In this document: in pieces, positions 8,876-21,482 of the stretch
How positions within the stretch are numbered: the first letter of the stretch is position 1
Layout of the letters: each line of letters begins with the position of its first letter
Assembly (NCBI GenBank): GCA_023525715.1
Contig: CM042016.1
Coordinates: forward strand, 81,699,382 to 81,763,381
Direction of reading: 5' to 3'
Source of the DNA: Cichorium intybus
Taxonomy: Eukaryota > Streptophyta > Magnoliopsida > Asterales > Asteraceae
Length of the DNA: 64,000 nucleotides
Translations under genes and position numbers: made by a program
Notes under the pieces: model-generated
What the model was told of the DNA's origin: nothing
Database searches by the model: none
What the model saw: the letters and a program-made list of their open reading frames with translations, nothing else

Positions 8876-10104
8876 ATGTCAACTGGGGCGCACGGGAATC
8901 GTGATGTTCCTTCATGGTGCCAATTTCATGTTTCACGCTCTTGCTCATCAGATCTCCATACGATTGCTCAGGTAAAAGTTACGAATTTCTGATTGAATCG
9001 TATTAAATCGATAGTGATCATTGTTGATGATTGCTCGAGAGATATTTTAACATTTAATTGATTAGTTCTCAAAATCAAGTGACTGCTGTGTCGATTTTTT
9101 TATACGGATAATGTTCAATGAAATTTTGTGCCTATACGAGCAACCACATCAGTCGACGACTTTCATACTGCAAATTCGCATTTTGATGAGACACGAATGA
9201 ATCAAACACCTGTCCCAAGTCTAAACGTGAGCCCAAATCTTAGGGTTTTCACATATTCGGAACTTAAAAAACAGCCACTAGAAATTTCGACATTCCTAGC
9301 AAGCTCGGTGAAGGTGGACTTGCGATTGTATATAAAGGCACAGTTAGAAGCGTAGGAAATCGGTCCACTATTGAGGTCGTTGTAAAGCAGATTAAAGCAC
9401 GACAACAGGCAAGTCGTAGTTAAACTTTCCTTATATAGAAACAATTATGTTATTTGTTAATGAAAGTTTGTACTTATTGACTACAGGGATATAGAAGATG
9501 GGTGACTGAAGTGAATGTTCTTGGGGGAATTGACCATGATAACCTTGTGAAGCTTATTGGTTTCTGTAATGAAGATAACCAATGGCTTTTGGTTTATGAA
9601 TATATGCCTAAAAACCACCTTAGATGGTCATTTATCGGCTGACTCAAAAGGTCTACCATGAGACTAAAAATAGCCAAAGATGCTGCTATTGGTTTGAACC
9701 ATCTGCACACGGGAATGCCACGTGAGGTGAGGTGTTAAAAAATAAAATTTTAAATACAATTACCATTTTTGTCAAATTTTGTTTTAAGCCTTTACGATAT
9801 CTGTTGTAATGTAAGGGTAAAATATTCATTTAGTCTCATTAAGAAGGTTTATTCAAAACAAACCGTATGTGTATGTCACTTTATCCAGACATCATTTATC
9901 TATTCGGCACTTTATCCATGCGACAATTAAGATGTAAAAAAAATCGCAACTTGATGTCTTTTTTATTACAGATCGTCTTTAGAGACTTTAAACCATCGAA
10001 TATTCTTTTAGACAACAATTGGAATGCTAAGCTTTCGGATTTTGGATTTGCTAGAGATGGTCCTCAAGATGGAAGGACACATGTCTCAACAATGCTAATA
10101 TACT
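8876..10104 (+). pseudogene. Receptor-like cytoplasmic kinase (RLCK VII/PBL-like) fragment
   Basis: Broken exons of a plant cytoplasmic Ser/Thr kinase. The ATG at 8876 starts a short first exon. An exon near 9130-9409 carries LRVFTYSELK and, after a frame shift near 9290, a glycine-rich loop (LGEGGLAIVYKG) and a V-V-K lysine. An exon at 9487-9727 carries YRRWVTEVNVLGGIDHDNLV and LVYEYMPK but then breaks frame. An exon at about 9969 carries FRDFKPSNILLD and the DFG motif (KLSDFGFARDGP) to RTHVST. The HRD His is Phe here. The chain ends at a (TA)n tract, so the C-lobe is missing. Frameshifts plus truncation make an active kinase impossible. It lies inside the probable Helitron. Confidence 0.8.
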
Positions 10105-10122
10105 CATTTCAAGAATTCTTTT

Positions 10123-10125
<3 letters not shown>

Positions 10126-10195
<70 letters not shown>
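10126..10195. repeat. (TA)n microsatellite
   Basis: An uninterrupted TA dinucleotide run of about 35 units directly after the kinase fragment. Confidence 0.95.
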
Positions 10196-10198
<3 letters not shown>

Positions 10199-10199
10199 A

Positions 10200-10980
10200 A
10201 TACTTTATGTTGAGAAACAATTTCATTGGTAGAATCTAATATACTTGGATGGTGTTTGGTATGATGGAATCGGGAAAAGAATAGAATGGTTTATTCCGTT
10301 GGAATGAAAAAAACTTGTATAGATTAAAAGACAACATTTCTTCTGGAATACTAATGGGGTGGGGGGAGTGGTTAACGGGGTGGTCTCTTTTTTTTAGTAG
10401 GTTGGGTTTGTATTCTTCGCCCACTGCTACCTGTGCTGCTTTGTTCGTATAGAGATGTTTTGCTCTCATTGTTTCCTCTAAAAGAAATTGATTAAGGAAA
10501 ATGTTTGAAAAACCTCTTTAAAAAGTTTTAATTTATAAGGTTTAAGAGAAAGAAAGCTTACCAACCTGTAATATGAATAGTTTTATTAAGTTCTTTCTCT
10601 TTAGCCTTCTGCACTGCTATGCTATTTCTTCCTGGAGTTTTGCCATCTTTTCTCTCTTTTTCACCTATCACACAAGAAATAGCAACGTACTTTTATATAT
10701 TTGGGTATTATCGCATCCTAATTTCATTTCTTTCTAATATAGCATTATACTTTAAATTACATTCTTATTACGACATTATAAATGAAAAAGGTACCCGGTT
10801 ATAATTGTGAAAATTGATTTGTATTCGGATAACTATAGTTGGATAGATTTTTTCTATAATAGGAAAAAGTAAAAGTAGGATGCTATAATAAGTAAATGAA
10901 TGAAAGTACCTGATCAGTGATTTATATGCCCATGTAATTTACACCAATTTTCACTCCTTTGTTGCTGAATACATGTTTAA
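10200..10980. other. AT-rich stretch between captured fragments, no gene seen
   Basis: No open frame here shows a recognisable domain. It may be intron or spacer sequence inside the Helitron cargo. Confidence 0.4.
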
Positions 10981-11028
10981 CATACATTAAGAATGTTTTG
11001 GTACCGAATAATTCAAAGCATAAACTTT

Positions 11029-11600
11029 GATGAAAAGGCTAAAAACGTTGGTGCTAATTTAGTAAAGCAGGATGCAAGTGCAACTAATTCTGCTGCTGGA
11101 GAGTGGAGATGGTAAAGTTAACATTTGGTGATCGATTTTTAATTACTAATCTTTATGTTAAATTCAAAAATCTCATTCCATAAAGTACGTTGTCATTACA
11201 GGTACAACTTGTGCTACTGTTCTGACACAAGCAATATTCACAGAAGGCTGCAAGTCTGTTGCTGCAGGTGTAAATGTTATGGATTTGTGTGGTGGTATCA
11301 ATATGGCTGTTGATGCTGTTATAGCTGATTTAAAAAGTTGTGCAATGATGATAAGTACACTAGAAGAAATTACACAGGTTTTATATATTTCATTAAACAC
11401 TTTATGTATAAAAACAATTATCCAACTGTGTTTTCTAATTTGTATTATATAAATTGGTGTATTTAATTGTGTATATTCTAATATTTTGGGATTAAATAGG
11501 TGGCAAATTAGTTATTCAGCTGGATCAGAATCTGGGTATAAATACATGGACACAGAATGGACTTCTTTCCATTCATCAGTAGGAAGCCTGAAATTTAGCT
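11029..11600 (+). pseudogene. Mitochondrial chaperonin HSP60 (CPN60) fragment
   Basis: Two exon pieces match plant mitochondrial HSP60. At 11029-11110: KNVGANLVKQ. At about 11199-11377: TTCATVLTQAIFTEGCKSVA, followed by NVMDLCGGINMAVDAV. The usual R in the MDLR motif is C. A third, badly broken piece may follow after 11490. Introns are still in place, so this is a genomic capture and not a processed copy. Frame breaks and missing ATPase domains exclude function. It lies inside the probable Helitron on the same strand as the kinase fragment. Confidence 0.8.
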
Positions 11601-11843
11601 TGAAATTGAGTGTTCAACATTTTAATACAGGGACCAAAAATGTAACTTTTTTTGAAATTTTTTTTACTAAACTACTGTCTTAAGATGTAACGTATTTTGT
11701 CTTTAATTATCTTAGGCTTAACAAGTACAAGTTTTTCAATTATTTTACGTTAAAAATGACCATTTTTTCCTTACCGTTGCCCCAAAAGACAAATACGTCG
11801 CTTTTCCGCGGGTGATAAGATAGGGCACTCTAAGATCAGTCCC

Positions 11844-11873
11844 GACCCGTGCGTAGCACGGGTCGAACACTAG
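11844..11873 (+). other. Helitron 3' terminus: hairpin plus CTAG
   Basis: A perfect 9-bp stem GACCCGTGC / GCACGGGTC with a 3-nt loop, then GAACACTAG; the next base is T. Stem, spacing and CTAG|T fit the Helitron 3' end signal. Confidence 0.7.
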
Positions 11874-14380
11874 TTATAATTAGAATGTAAAAAGGAACTA
11901 TAACGTTCAAATGATTACCTAGCAAAAAATAATGATTATCTAGTTATTATGTAATAATTATATTTAAATATGGAAGGGAATTGCCAAAAATGCACCCCTA
12001 TTTCACTAAAAATACAACCATATTCAAAGTCAATGATTTTCAATTGTTGATATTGCATTGTTTTCTGGAAAAATCAATATGATCGGTTGAAAATGCTTTG
12101 ACTTTTATTAAAGGTGTATCAAGGGTGTATCTTTAGTAGCACCCTAAAATAAGTAATAATTAAGGTGTCATTCTAGGTTCCATAAGGGGTCCAACTAGAC
12201 TCATCCTTAAATAAAAAGGTTTTGTAAATTTAAAAAAAAAAAAAAAAACTCTAAAAAAAGTCTACAAATTATAAAAATAAATATATGAAAAATAAGGTAT
12301 AAATAATAGCATTTAATTTTAGTTTCAATTTTCAAGAAGTTGACTAAAATATCAATGGTTTTGTAAATCTAGATTTTAAGGTAATAAATACAGTCTTAGC
12401 TACCAAGTCATGATTAAGGGGTAAACACAAATGAACGGTATAATTAGTAGTATCCAATTATTATATAATAATTTCATTTATTTTATAATCATTTCAAAAC
12501 TATTAATTAATAATCATTAGGGAAGGGGTTAGATTATTGTTATTTTTAATCTACAAAATAAGAAAAATCTAGTCAGTTTAAAAAATCTGTTTATTAACAT
12601 GAAATGTTAGAAAATATTTTTCTTTTAAATTTATTTATTGAATTCTTAAAAAATATAACTTCTTTTTACCAAAATAAGAAAAAATTAGTTTAAAAAATCT
12701 ATAAAAACCCTAATGCTACTAATTCCATGTCACATCTCTCCTCATGCGATCTCTCACTCCTCTCTCGTCCGACCTCACCGTCCCGATCTCCTCTCACTCT
12801 CACCGCCAAAAGCATATCGATGTCGGCATCAACGCCTCACCGTCGGCATTATCTGTGTGACCAACGGCAACATCATCTCTCTCTCTCTCTCCTAATATCT
12901 CACTGTCGGCATCATCTCTATTGTCGTCGGCCACCGACGTCTTCGACATGTATACCTGACACTCTCTCTCGCTCTTGATATCTCGCCGTCTCTCAGCCCT
13001 CACCGTCTCTCTATCTCTCACGTTACCTCTCTCCTGATCACATGTTGTTTCGGTTTGGTTTAGTGGCATGAGATTTTGGTGGTTTGGATGCCAATGGCCA
13101 CTGGTCACCGCCTTGCCGGAAATCAGTGGCCAGAAGTTATCCGGAGTTAAACAGTAAAATAGTTGTAGTTGATTTCTGGTTGTTGGTTAGAATAATTTTG
13201 TTTCTCTGTAGTTGATTATTTTAGATGTTTTCTTTTTTGAAAAGTGTTGTTAATATAATGATTAAGAGTAGTAACTGTAATTGTAATTTTCAAAATGTTG
13301 ACAGTAGTTGGATTTGAGAAAGAGGTTTATAGTTTAAAAAATATTCTAAAAAGGTGATTTACCAACTTTTTAATTATGAATTGGGTAAACATATTAATTA
13401 AGGGTATAAAAAGTAGCACCATTTTTTAAAAAGTTTATTGACTTATTGGTTTTTCAAAAAGTCAATAAGGTAAAAATAGTATTTGGGTAATTCTTTAAAA
13501 TACATTTTAAAAAGTTTCAAAAAGTCATTTTCAAAAAGTATGTATTTTCTGACTTTGTGAATAACTTTTGGCTTTTTGACATATAAAGGATGAAAATACC
13601 CCTCATTAATGATACATAAACCCATTCCTCACCTTTTTTGGTCATTTTTCATTGATAAGTAAAGTCAAACATTTTTTAAAAATCGATTTATCAACTTATT
13701 AATTTTTCACACCATAGAAGCTAATCCAAACACTTTTTTAAAAGGTTATTTTACTAACACCAAAAGTCAATAAGCACTTCAGAAAAAAATAACACTGAGT
13801 TAAAAAAGCATATACAAACACCTCTTATTATGGGCTAAAACTAGTCCCTAAACAATAACATAAAAATTTTGATGATACTGTTTTGTAAGATGATTTTGAT
13901 TTAAACTAATATGAAGATGTATTTACTACAAATTTGAGGTTTCCGGTGCATATGTGATTATTTGTCTCTACATGATTCTTTGTAGATCCCAAAACCATGT
14001 AAATGGAGCTCATGAGTTTTCTCATCAAATATTCTATGGACATGAAGGAGGCGGATACAATTATTATGATAAATAAGTTGAATAAAAAATATTCTTATTA
14101 CAAAATCATATTATAATGAGAAATTTTCTTAATAAGTTCAAATATAACGATTTTCTCTTATGAGCATGCTTATAGAATCTTAATGTGAAATTGATGCTTA
14201 ATGCGGGAGATTTCATAGCACAACCACAATACTACTCTAAGTTTATAGTATTGCCAATTTGTTAAGCTTTTCAACCATCTGATTGTTTGTTTCACCTTGG
14301 TTCCATCTTCTATCTCTAAACTTGAGGGTTTTGAAGATCGGTCTTATAAGATTATTCTGTTCGGGATTTAGAAAGTTCTA
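11874..14380. other. Gene-poor AT-rich region
   Basis: No supported gene. A CT-rich patch at about 12720-13030 resembles a transcribed 5' leader but has no recognisable protein. From about 13390 to 13830 there are repeated CTTTTTAAAAAG and AGTCAATAAG words in both orientations, as in small inverted-repeat transposons, but ends could not be fixed. Confidence 0.45.
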
Positions 14381-14559
14381 AGTGGGGTTTATCCTTGTTA
14401 GAAAGTGCGTATTGTCGGGATTTGAGGGCACTCGCATGGAGTGTTGTATAGCTTAAGGTTGCGATTAGGTGCGTCTTCTCACTATACTATGGGTGATGTT
14501 GCATGCGTAGATAGTCATTATTACTTTGTGTAATAATGTGATTATTTGTACTTTACGTG

Positions 14560-14735
14560 TTTGCCGGCGAAAGTCGATGACTGTCGGACTATGGGCCGAC
14601 AGTGCCGGCTTGAGAGCCGATGACAATGTTTGCCGGCGAAAGCCGATGACGATGTTTGCTGACGAAAGCTGATGACGATCTTTGCCGGCGAAAGCCGATG
14701 ACGATGTTTGCCAACGAAAGTCGATGACGATGTTT
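14560..14735. repeat. 26-bp minisatellite inside the LTR fragment
   Basis: About five diverged copies of GCCGGCGAAAGCCGATGACG with TATGTTT-like spacers. It occupies the same LTR position as the GGAACGGGA repeats of the complete element. Confidence 0.65.
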
Positions 14736-15043
14736 ATGTGATGGATCGTGCGGTATTTTTGGGGAACTCACTAAGCTTTGTGCTTACCCTTTTACCCTAA
14801 CTGTTTTTCAGGAAATTGTTGGTTTGAGCTTGCTTAGAGCACGGCGCGACTGTACCGCATCTGAGGATTTCAACAAATAAGTCTTCCTCTAGATAATGTT
14901 TGTAAACGTTTTCGGGTAAATACGTTTTATGTGTTTAAATACTAAGTTTTAAATTGAATGGTTTTTAGTTGGCAAACCTTTTTATGTATTTAAATCGTTT
15001 TTAAAAATGAAAATTTTATTACGGAATTTGGGACATCACAAGT

Positions 15044-15055
15044 TGGTATCAGAGC
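15044..15055 (+). other. Primer binding site (initiator Met tRNA type)
   Basis: TGGTATCAGAGC, complementary to the 3' end of plant initiator methionine tRNA, lies 3 nt after the LTR-like end. Confidence 0.7.
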
Positions 15056-15392
15056 CTTGGTTTGAGGGATTTGGATGAGCATGAATGTGATTCCGAGGAT
15101 TTGGATGAACATGACTGGCATTCCAAACTCAAACCAAGGATTTGAGAAATTTCTAAAATAGTTTTCGAAGGAAAATTTGTTTTTAAGTAAAAGTTCTAAG
15201 TAGTTAGGTTGTGTAACATGTGGAGATTCCTTTGCATGTTCTTGTTTGATTGTTGCTTGGGGGGTTTGAAACATTGTACGGACACCTGAATTATGATTTT
15301 TAACTAATAATGAGTTTCGAAAAGAATGAGATGCGATGTGTACAGTAGGCCGGAGCTCAAGTAAGTGTTATTTCCCAAAATACTCACGATAT

Positions 15393-15997
<605 letters not shown>

Positions 15998-16032
15998 CGG
16001 GTTCAATGCAGAACCAAATTAAATCACCTAAC

Positions 16033-16789
16033 TGAAAGGTTTTATGCAAATCTATGAACTAAAATCCTAAGTTCACATGCAACCTAGATTGGATCTATGT
16101 TTTCTTCTAATTGAACATATAATAAATTCCTAAAGGCCACAAGAAAATAACTAAAAGAAACAGAAAAACTAACCTTTTAGTTGTTTCTTGCAAGCTAAGC
16201 AACGCAAGTGCCTTGCCTCAAATGAAGTCACACCCAAAACTATGGTTTTCGAAAGTTCCAGAGAGAGGGAAGAGAGGAAAAAGTCGTGGCTTTTATGGTG
16301 CCTAGGGGTCTCTATTTATAGTTTCCAAGTGGCCACCAGATAAGCCTTTAGAGATAAACCTTTTTGAATTCAAATAAGATAAACATTTATCTATCAATTC
16401 AAATCTATTTATCCTAACATATAATAATCGAAATTATGGATAATCCCTCCATAATTTCGTTGCCCACTTAAACTACAATAATTGTCACTTACTCAACTAT
16501 TGAATAATTACAATTCAGCCCCTGCACCTTTAATTAATCAAATTAATCACCAAATTAATTCCAATTAATTCCAGATTAATTTCTAATTAATTAATATATT
16601 ATCACCATAATATATTAATAAACTATTTATTTTATTTATATTGATTTATTAATCATATAATAAATCAATCTTTCTCTCTCCTGGATTTTTTGCTAAACCT
16701 CTAGCCATGAGGGCAACCCAAATGGACTTTGCTACTATCAGTTAGGTAAATACAAATTATTAGTCATGGCTTAGACACCTAATCCAACA
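16033..16789 (-). repeat. 3' LTR of the gag-only element
   Basis: Starts TGAAAGGTTTTATGC and ends CCTAATCCAACA. Matches the split right copy with few differences. Confidence 0.88.
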
Positions 16790-18256
16790 GTCTCCCACTT
16801 GGATAAGTCTATGACTATAATTACTAATTTAACCTCTAATTAATCAGCAAACTGTAGCTTCCTAGAAACTGCTGCCGAACTCTAACCTAGTCAGTTCTGT
16901 CCATAGATAAGTGATCATATGATCCTTCGTCCAAAAAGATATTTTTAGACATGAGACATGGATTGAGATCAATCTCTGTCCGATACTCTGTATCCCGATT
17001 TCCGATTCTGCTTATGACTTTAGAACTTTTAATTGAACACATCAATTTAGTCCAGGCTGGCCAGCACTTTAGTCAACTTCAAAATCATCGAGAGGCCTAC
17101 AGATATATGTTTCCCATCAGGGTCAAGGAACGAATAAGCTTCGACTCATATGCTTATATCTTTTACCAGTCACATTATTCACAACGACAAGTTTTATAAC
17201 ATCGAGTTACCGATGCGTTTTCGTATTATCAATGAACAACTGCCTTGTAAATTATAATTCATATCTCTCTACTTCAAGATCATAAGATATTATCGTCTCA
17301 ACATTGCTTGTGATATAATCCATGAAGCAATCTATTGAGCGTGGGTTTATCCAATACTCAAATCTCTATTTCTAAGTACTCATGAATGTTGTAGCAATCC
17401 TATTGCTATGTCTAACTCCTTAGACAGGCTACAAACCAATTCATGACAGTCTTGATTCAATACTTACTTCCCAAAGTATGAACGACTGTGGACCTTTCTG
17501 AATAATTAAATTATTCGGGAAGTAAAACATGTGAAAGCGAAACATAAAGATCTGACTGGCAGCTACTCCTGCTTATTACCAAGTCTCCACAAGGTAATCA
17601 CCAAGTCGGATATTGTCATAAACTATTATCGGTTTCAAGATTTCTTTTAAACTTTCAATTCTAATTTTATAGCTATGTCTTTATGAATCTTACACTCTTT
17701 CTATGTATCCAAAATATCTTATACTTATACACTTTATTGCAGATGATCCAATCGGATGCTCATCCGATAACATCTCAATATGTTATCCTATCAGTTTCTC
17801 TCCTAACTCCATCCTGGTAATGTGTACTGTGACTTCCTATGATTCTGGGGTCTTTAGTCTACTTTACTGCACCCTAAGACTATTTCGAGGTGTTATGATG
17901 TGCCGGTGAACCACACGTGCTCCATCAGAATACCAACAAGATTCTTTAACCATGAAGTCCTTTAACGTCAAATTGCCACTTTGAATAAATCTTTCAAATT
18001 ATTACTATTACTTTCACCCCAATCATTTCCCAATGAAAACAAACCATCCAGTATTCCCAGCCAGACAATGTCCTGAATCCAACTTACTATGCCCTAAGCA
18101 TCAAGTCATCAGGATATGTTCATGACATTTTTATCGATCCAAGAAACTTGTGGAACCCGATCTAATCTTATTCCAAACCCTTTCGGAATCCAAAGATTAT
18201 TTATAATCCTTGTGTCATGATTTTCGAAAAAGTATTTCCTTTCGGAGACTCTTTTC

Positions 18257-18597
18257 ATGTATCTTGAATCTTATCAAGATTATGCTTACAATGGCTAGGT
18301 CTATGCTGACGATTTCATCTATCCAATAGATGTTTTTGAATTACGTGAGTATGTTACACCTTTTTTATTTCTTTCATGCCAAGTCATCACACTTTGCAAT
18401 GATAGGAAAAACCATTTCCTGGGGCTATGTATCTTGAATCTCATCAAGATCATCTTGGCAGAGTTTCGATCTATCTTATAGACGTTTACAACCACCTGAG
18501 TATGCCGTATCTCTATTAAGTCTTTCATATAAATCTGTCTCTTAACACCAAGTCATTACACTTTGTAATGAAAAAGACGTTTCCTAGAAACAGTATG
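18257..18597. repeat. 170-bp tandem repeat with hairpins
   Basis: ATGTATCTTGAATC starts at 18257 and 18427. Each unit has ATCTTGA/TCAAGAT (18261-18280 and 18431-18450) and a second small inverted repeat CATCTAT/ATAGATG or its variant. It lies in the non-coding interior of the gag-only element. Confidence 0.65.
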
Positions 18598-20031
18598 TAA
18601 CCCATATATGGAGATAGTAGATAACAACGACACTCCCACTGGCTTTGACTCTTTCGGACTCTTCACAAAATCCAAACCTTTTTGGCACATTTTGAGAATC
18701 CGAAACCTTTCTGACATAGTTATGGGAATCTTTCAGGCTGTTCACAAAATCCAAAACTTTTGGCACATTTTGAGAATTCGAATTTCCTTTCTTGCGAGGT
18801 GCCCGTGGGATGAATCCCGGGGCCATGTACCTACTGTATTTGCATGCTCTTTGTGAGTCCTTATTAGTGTGCCGGTAATCCACACGCGCTCCACTAACGT
18901 CTCACAATGTGCCACGCAGTATCCTTTCGGATTTTATCTTCTATTGAGAGTGCTTCTCTCGGAATCAATTGCTTGACTCTGAGTATCGTCTCACTCAACC
19001 AGATATTCAGTAAGTACATTTCTATCCATGTCGCTTTCTTTTGATGATTCAATTACTCCCACTAGTTTTTAGACCAGGTGTAAAATCAATCAAATTGTTA
19101 CATAGACGTGTCTCGCCCTAAGGTTCTCTTATTTGGCAACAACCGGGCTCACCAATGCTTCCAAGTAGTCGGACTGCTAATCCGTACCAACTATAGTGTT
19201 TTACCACTAATTGGTATGTCACCCAGATCACAACACTTTATGACGGTGACTAATACTACTGGTTAAGAGAAGAGATTATGTCAGTTGTAAAACAGAAATC
19301 TGATTTCTGCTCCAAGCCTAGTGGTGACTAAAGGTTCTTTCATTTGGCTAATCCTAAACTCATTCAAGACTGTCCCAACTCCCACTGTTTCCTTAGACCA
19401 TGAGTTCTTTCTAAAAGATCTCTTCTTTTACAGTTACAGTGGGATAGCCAATGAAATGACAATGCTGATCATGTTCAGGCTAGTCATGAGGTTCGGATGA
19501 ACACTACAAGACCCTGGACTTCCTATGTATAAGTGGGATAATCCCAGCTTTACATTTCAGACAGTGTCTGCAAGACCTACTTAGACTAGGATATGGTCGG
19601 AATATGGTTTATATGGACTGATTGGTATAGTATTCAACTTATTGGAAACTAATGTATCTCATACATCGAGGATCGAACTGTTTCGACCAATGCTCCATTA
19701 TATTCCCTAAGACACACTATAACTATTAATATTCTTGGAAGAGAATGAACTGTGAAACATTTTTATGTTATCGCTCAGGTTCTGTGGAACTTGTACTTCC
19801 TTTGAAGTCCTTGAACTGTTCAAGGTTTCAATTCAATCGCTTATCCCGATAAGCGAAGTCATATTCGTCATACCGAATGATAAATATCGTGAAGTACAAA
19901 CAAATGTGTTCTATATCAAGATTAGAGCAATACACAGCAACAGGTGTGTTCGTTGCTCTTAATATTAATGTCTTTTACATATCTATGTAAACTTATGACT
20001 TTATTAACTTTGTTCAAGACTTGCAATCTTC

Positions 20032-20282
20032 AGTTGACTCTAAGTCAACTGATTCCAAAATCCTATCCTCTGGATCTTTGGGTGATTCATTTCTTGCCAC
20101 ATGTACTTTATAAAGAACTTAATCATCATCTGACTCTAAGTCAGATGATTCCAAAGTCCTGTCCAACTGGACCTTTGGTTGATTCATTTCTTGACACATT
20201 AAGAACTCAATTCATCAAGTGACTTTAAGTCAAATGATTCCAAAGTCCTGTCCAACTGGACCTTTGGTTGAATTGATTCTTA
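20032..20282. repeat. Three tandem units, each with a stem-loop
   Basis: Units begin at about 20032, 20127 and 20216. Unit 1 has CAGTTGACT-CTA-AGTCAACTG; unit 2 has CATCTGACT-CTA-AGTCAGATG; unit 3 has an imperfect form. Stem bases differ between units 1 and 2 in a paired way. Each unit then has CCAAAGTCCTGTCCAACTGG or a variant, which can also pair. The array lies just downstream of gag in the sense of the gag-only element. Confidence 0.7.
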
Positions 20283-20537
20283 TAACATTTGTATTAAGAA
20301 TCATAAACGACACAATTCTTGAATCCAAACATTTTGGATGCATCACCATTCAAGTTATTACTAATCATACATTCAACACATTCATATAACATTTGAAGGA
20401 CAATTTCAGACAACATGTGTTAAAAGAAAATTGACAATATTATTAAAAACAAAAATCCTTGAACAATGTAATATATGATAGACAATGTCAAAATGCATCT
20501 TAATGCTAATAACAATATTTTAATATCTATCTAAACT

Positions 20538-21482
20538 TCAAAACTGCACGAGCTGGAGATCCAATCCAAATGTGCACCTATGTGCCAGAGTCCCGTGCCT
20601 TATTGATTCCCTACATACAAACCAAAATGTGACTATCACATTATGTATCAAGAAATCTTGGAACAAGAGTTTTGAGGTTTTTAGATATACCTGAGCTTTC
20701 AAAAGATTTGGAGCGTCTTCCAATCTTTCCGTGACTGTATCCGATTTAGTGGATTCCCAGTTTGAGACATGTCCAGACGATCTCGACCGTTTCTTGTTAC
20801 GTCTCTTCACTAGACTTAATCCAGAAGTAGCTGAGCCATTGGAGCTATGCATGTCCAAGAGTGACTCATATAAAGTCAACAGTGGACGCATTTCCATGAG
20901 GGTCCTTTTCTGGTCTTCCTTTCTATAGGTCTGAATGAACAGATCGTACTTGCTACTCAACGAGGCGAGCAAAAAGTTAACACTCATCTCCTGACTTGTG
21001 GAATAACCAAGTTTGTACAATTCGCCTATGTATGCTTCAATCTGAAGAACATGCGAATTGATGTTACTTCCTTCTTTTAGCTTGCACTCTGCAACTCTTT
21101 TGAAGATCCTAGCTCGTTCCTCTTCAACTGGTTTTTGGAACCTTTCCTCAACCAGTTGCATTAACTCATATGGCCCCAAGGATTCAAAATCCTTGTAGAA
21201 CTCGGGGTCAATGGTCAACAGCATGAGGTCACGAATCTTTTCGGATTCATCAACTAAGAAGTTATGCTTATCATAAGAACCTTTTATGATGACTTGTTCC
21301 GGTGGGACCGGGATCGGATACCCGGTGAGATGTAGCTTGCCAGCAATACCGAGAACTAGTCTCCAATTGCGAAGCCATTCCTTACAGTTGAGGCCAGTCA
21401 GCATTTCCATATTTGGCAGGTGCATTCTGATGCTTTCAGAAATGGGTGAAGGAGGAGAAGGAGGAGAATTGACACTTGACAT
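20538..21482 (-). CDS. Gag polyprotein of a Ty1/copia-like element
   Basis: 314 aa from the ATG at 21482 (MSSVNSPPSPPSPISESIRM). The middle has the copia-type Gag fold region: LTGLNCKEWLRNWRLVLG near 30-47, the VEERFQKP block near 110, and FLLASLSSKYDLFIQTYR near 170-187. A basic stretch KRRNKKRSRSS follows. No CCHC zinc knuckle is visible. The last 45 residues look unrelated to Gag; a possible splice donor (CAG|GTATAT) lies at the point where similarity fades. It is the only coding sequence of its element and would build particles that package non-autonomous RNA. Neighbouring pol is absent. Confidence 0.8.
   Translation of the reverse strand: MSSVNSPPSPPSPISESIRMHLPNMEMLTGLNCKEWLRNWRLVLGIAGKLHLTGYPIPVPPEQVIIKGSYDKHNFLVDESEKIRDLMLLTIDPEFYKDFESLGPYELMQLVEERFQKPVEEERARIFKRVAECKLKEGSNINSHVLQIEAYIGELYKLGYSTSQEMSVNFLLASLSSKYDLFIQTYRKEDQKRTLMEMRPLLTLYESLLDMHSSNGSATSGLSLVKRRNKKRSRSSGHVSNWESTKSDTVTERLEDAPNLLKAQVYLKTSKLLFQDFLIHNVIVTFWFVCRESIRHGTLAHRCTFGLDLQLVQF

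Larger units (their letters stand above)
8876..11873 (+). mobile_element. Probable non-autonomous Helitron with captured gene fragments
   Basis: The right end is well supported: a 9-bp stem hairpin (GACCCGTGC/GCACGGGTC) at 11844-11864 followed by GAACACTAG and then T, the classical Helitron 3' terminus (hairpin, CTRR, insertion before T). To its left are same-strand broken exons of two unrelated host genes (RLCK kinase and HSP60), typical Helitron cargo. The left TC end was not located; it may lie upstream of 8876, so the start given is only the first captured exon. No Rep/helicase is present. Confidence 0.55.
14400..15330 (+). mobile_element. Fragment of a Ty3/gypsy LTR plus 5' leader
   Basis: The stretch CTTCTCACTATACTATGGGTG at about 14476 and CTCACTAAGCTTTGTGCTTACC at 14768 match the LTR of the complete chromovirus at 23226-24998. 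The LTR ends at about 15040 (GGGACATCACA) and is followed by the primer binding site. The leader after it is decayed and no gag follows. A relic of the same broad LTR lineage. Confidence 0.65.

Noticed and set aside
8876..10104. Functional receptor-like kinase gene
   Set aside because: Frameshift before the glycine loop, a stop after the hinge region and loss of the C-lobe at a (TA)n tract exclude a working kinase.
12713..13108. Overlapping open frames on both strands in the CT-rich patch
   Set aside because: Low-complexity CT-rich sequence gives open frames on both strands; no domain or splice structure recognised.
14589..14771. Minus-strand open frame with KHRHRLS repeats
   Set aside because: It is the 26-bp LTR minisatellite read in one frame.
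18584..18883. 99-aa minus-strand open frame inside the gag-only element
   Set aside because: It covers a repeated non-coding segment (CACAAAATCCAAA units) and has no similarity to retrotransposon proteins.
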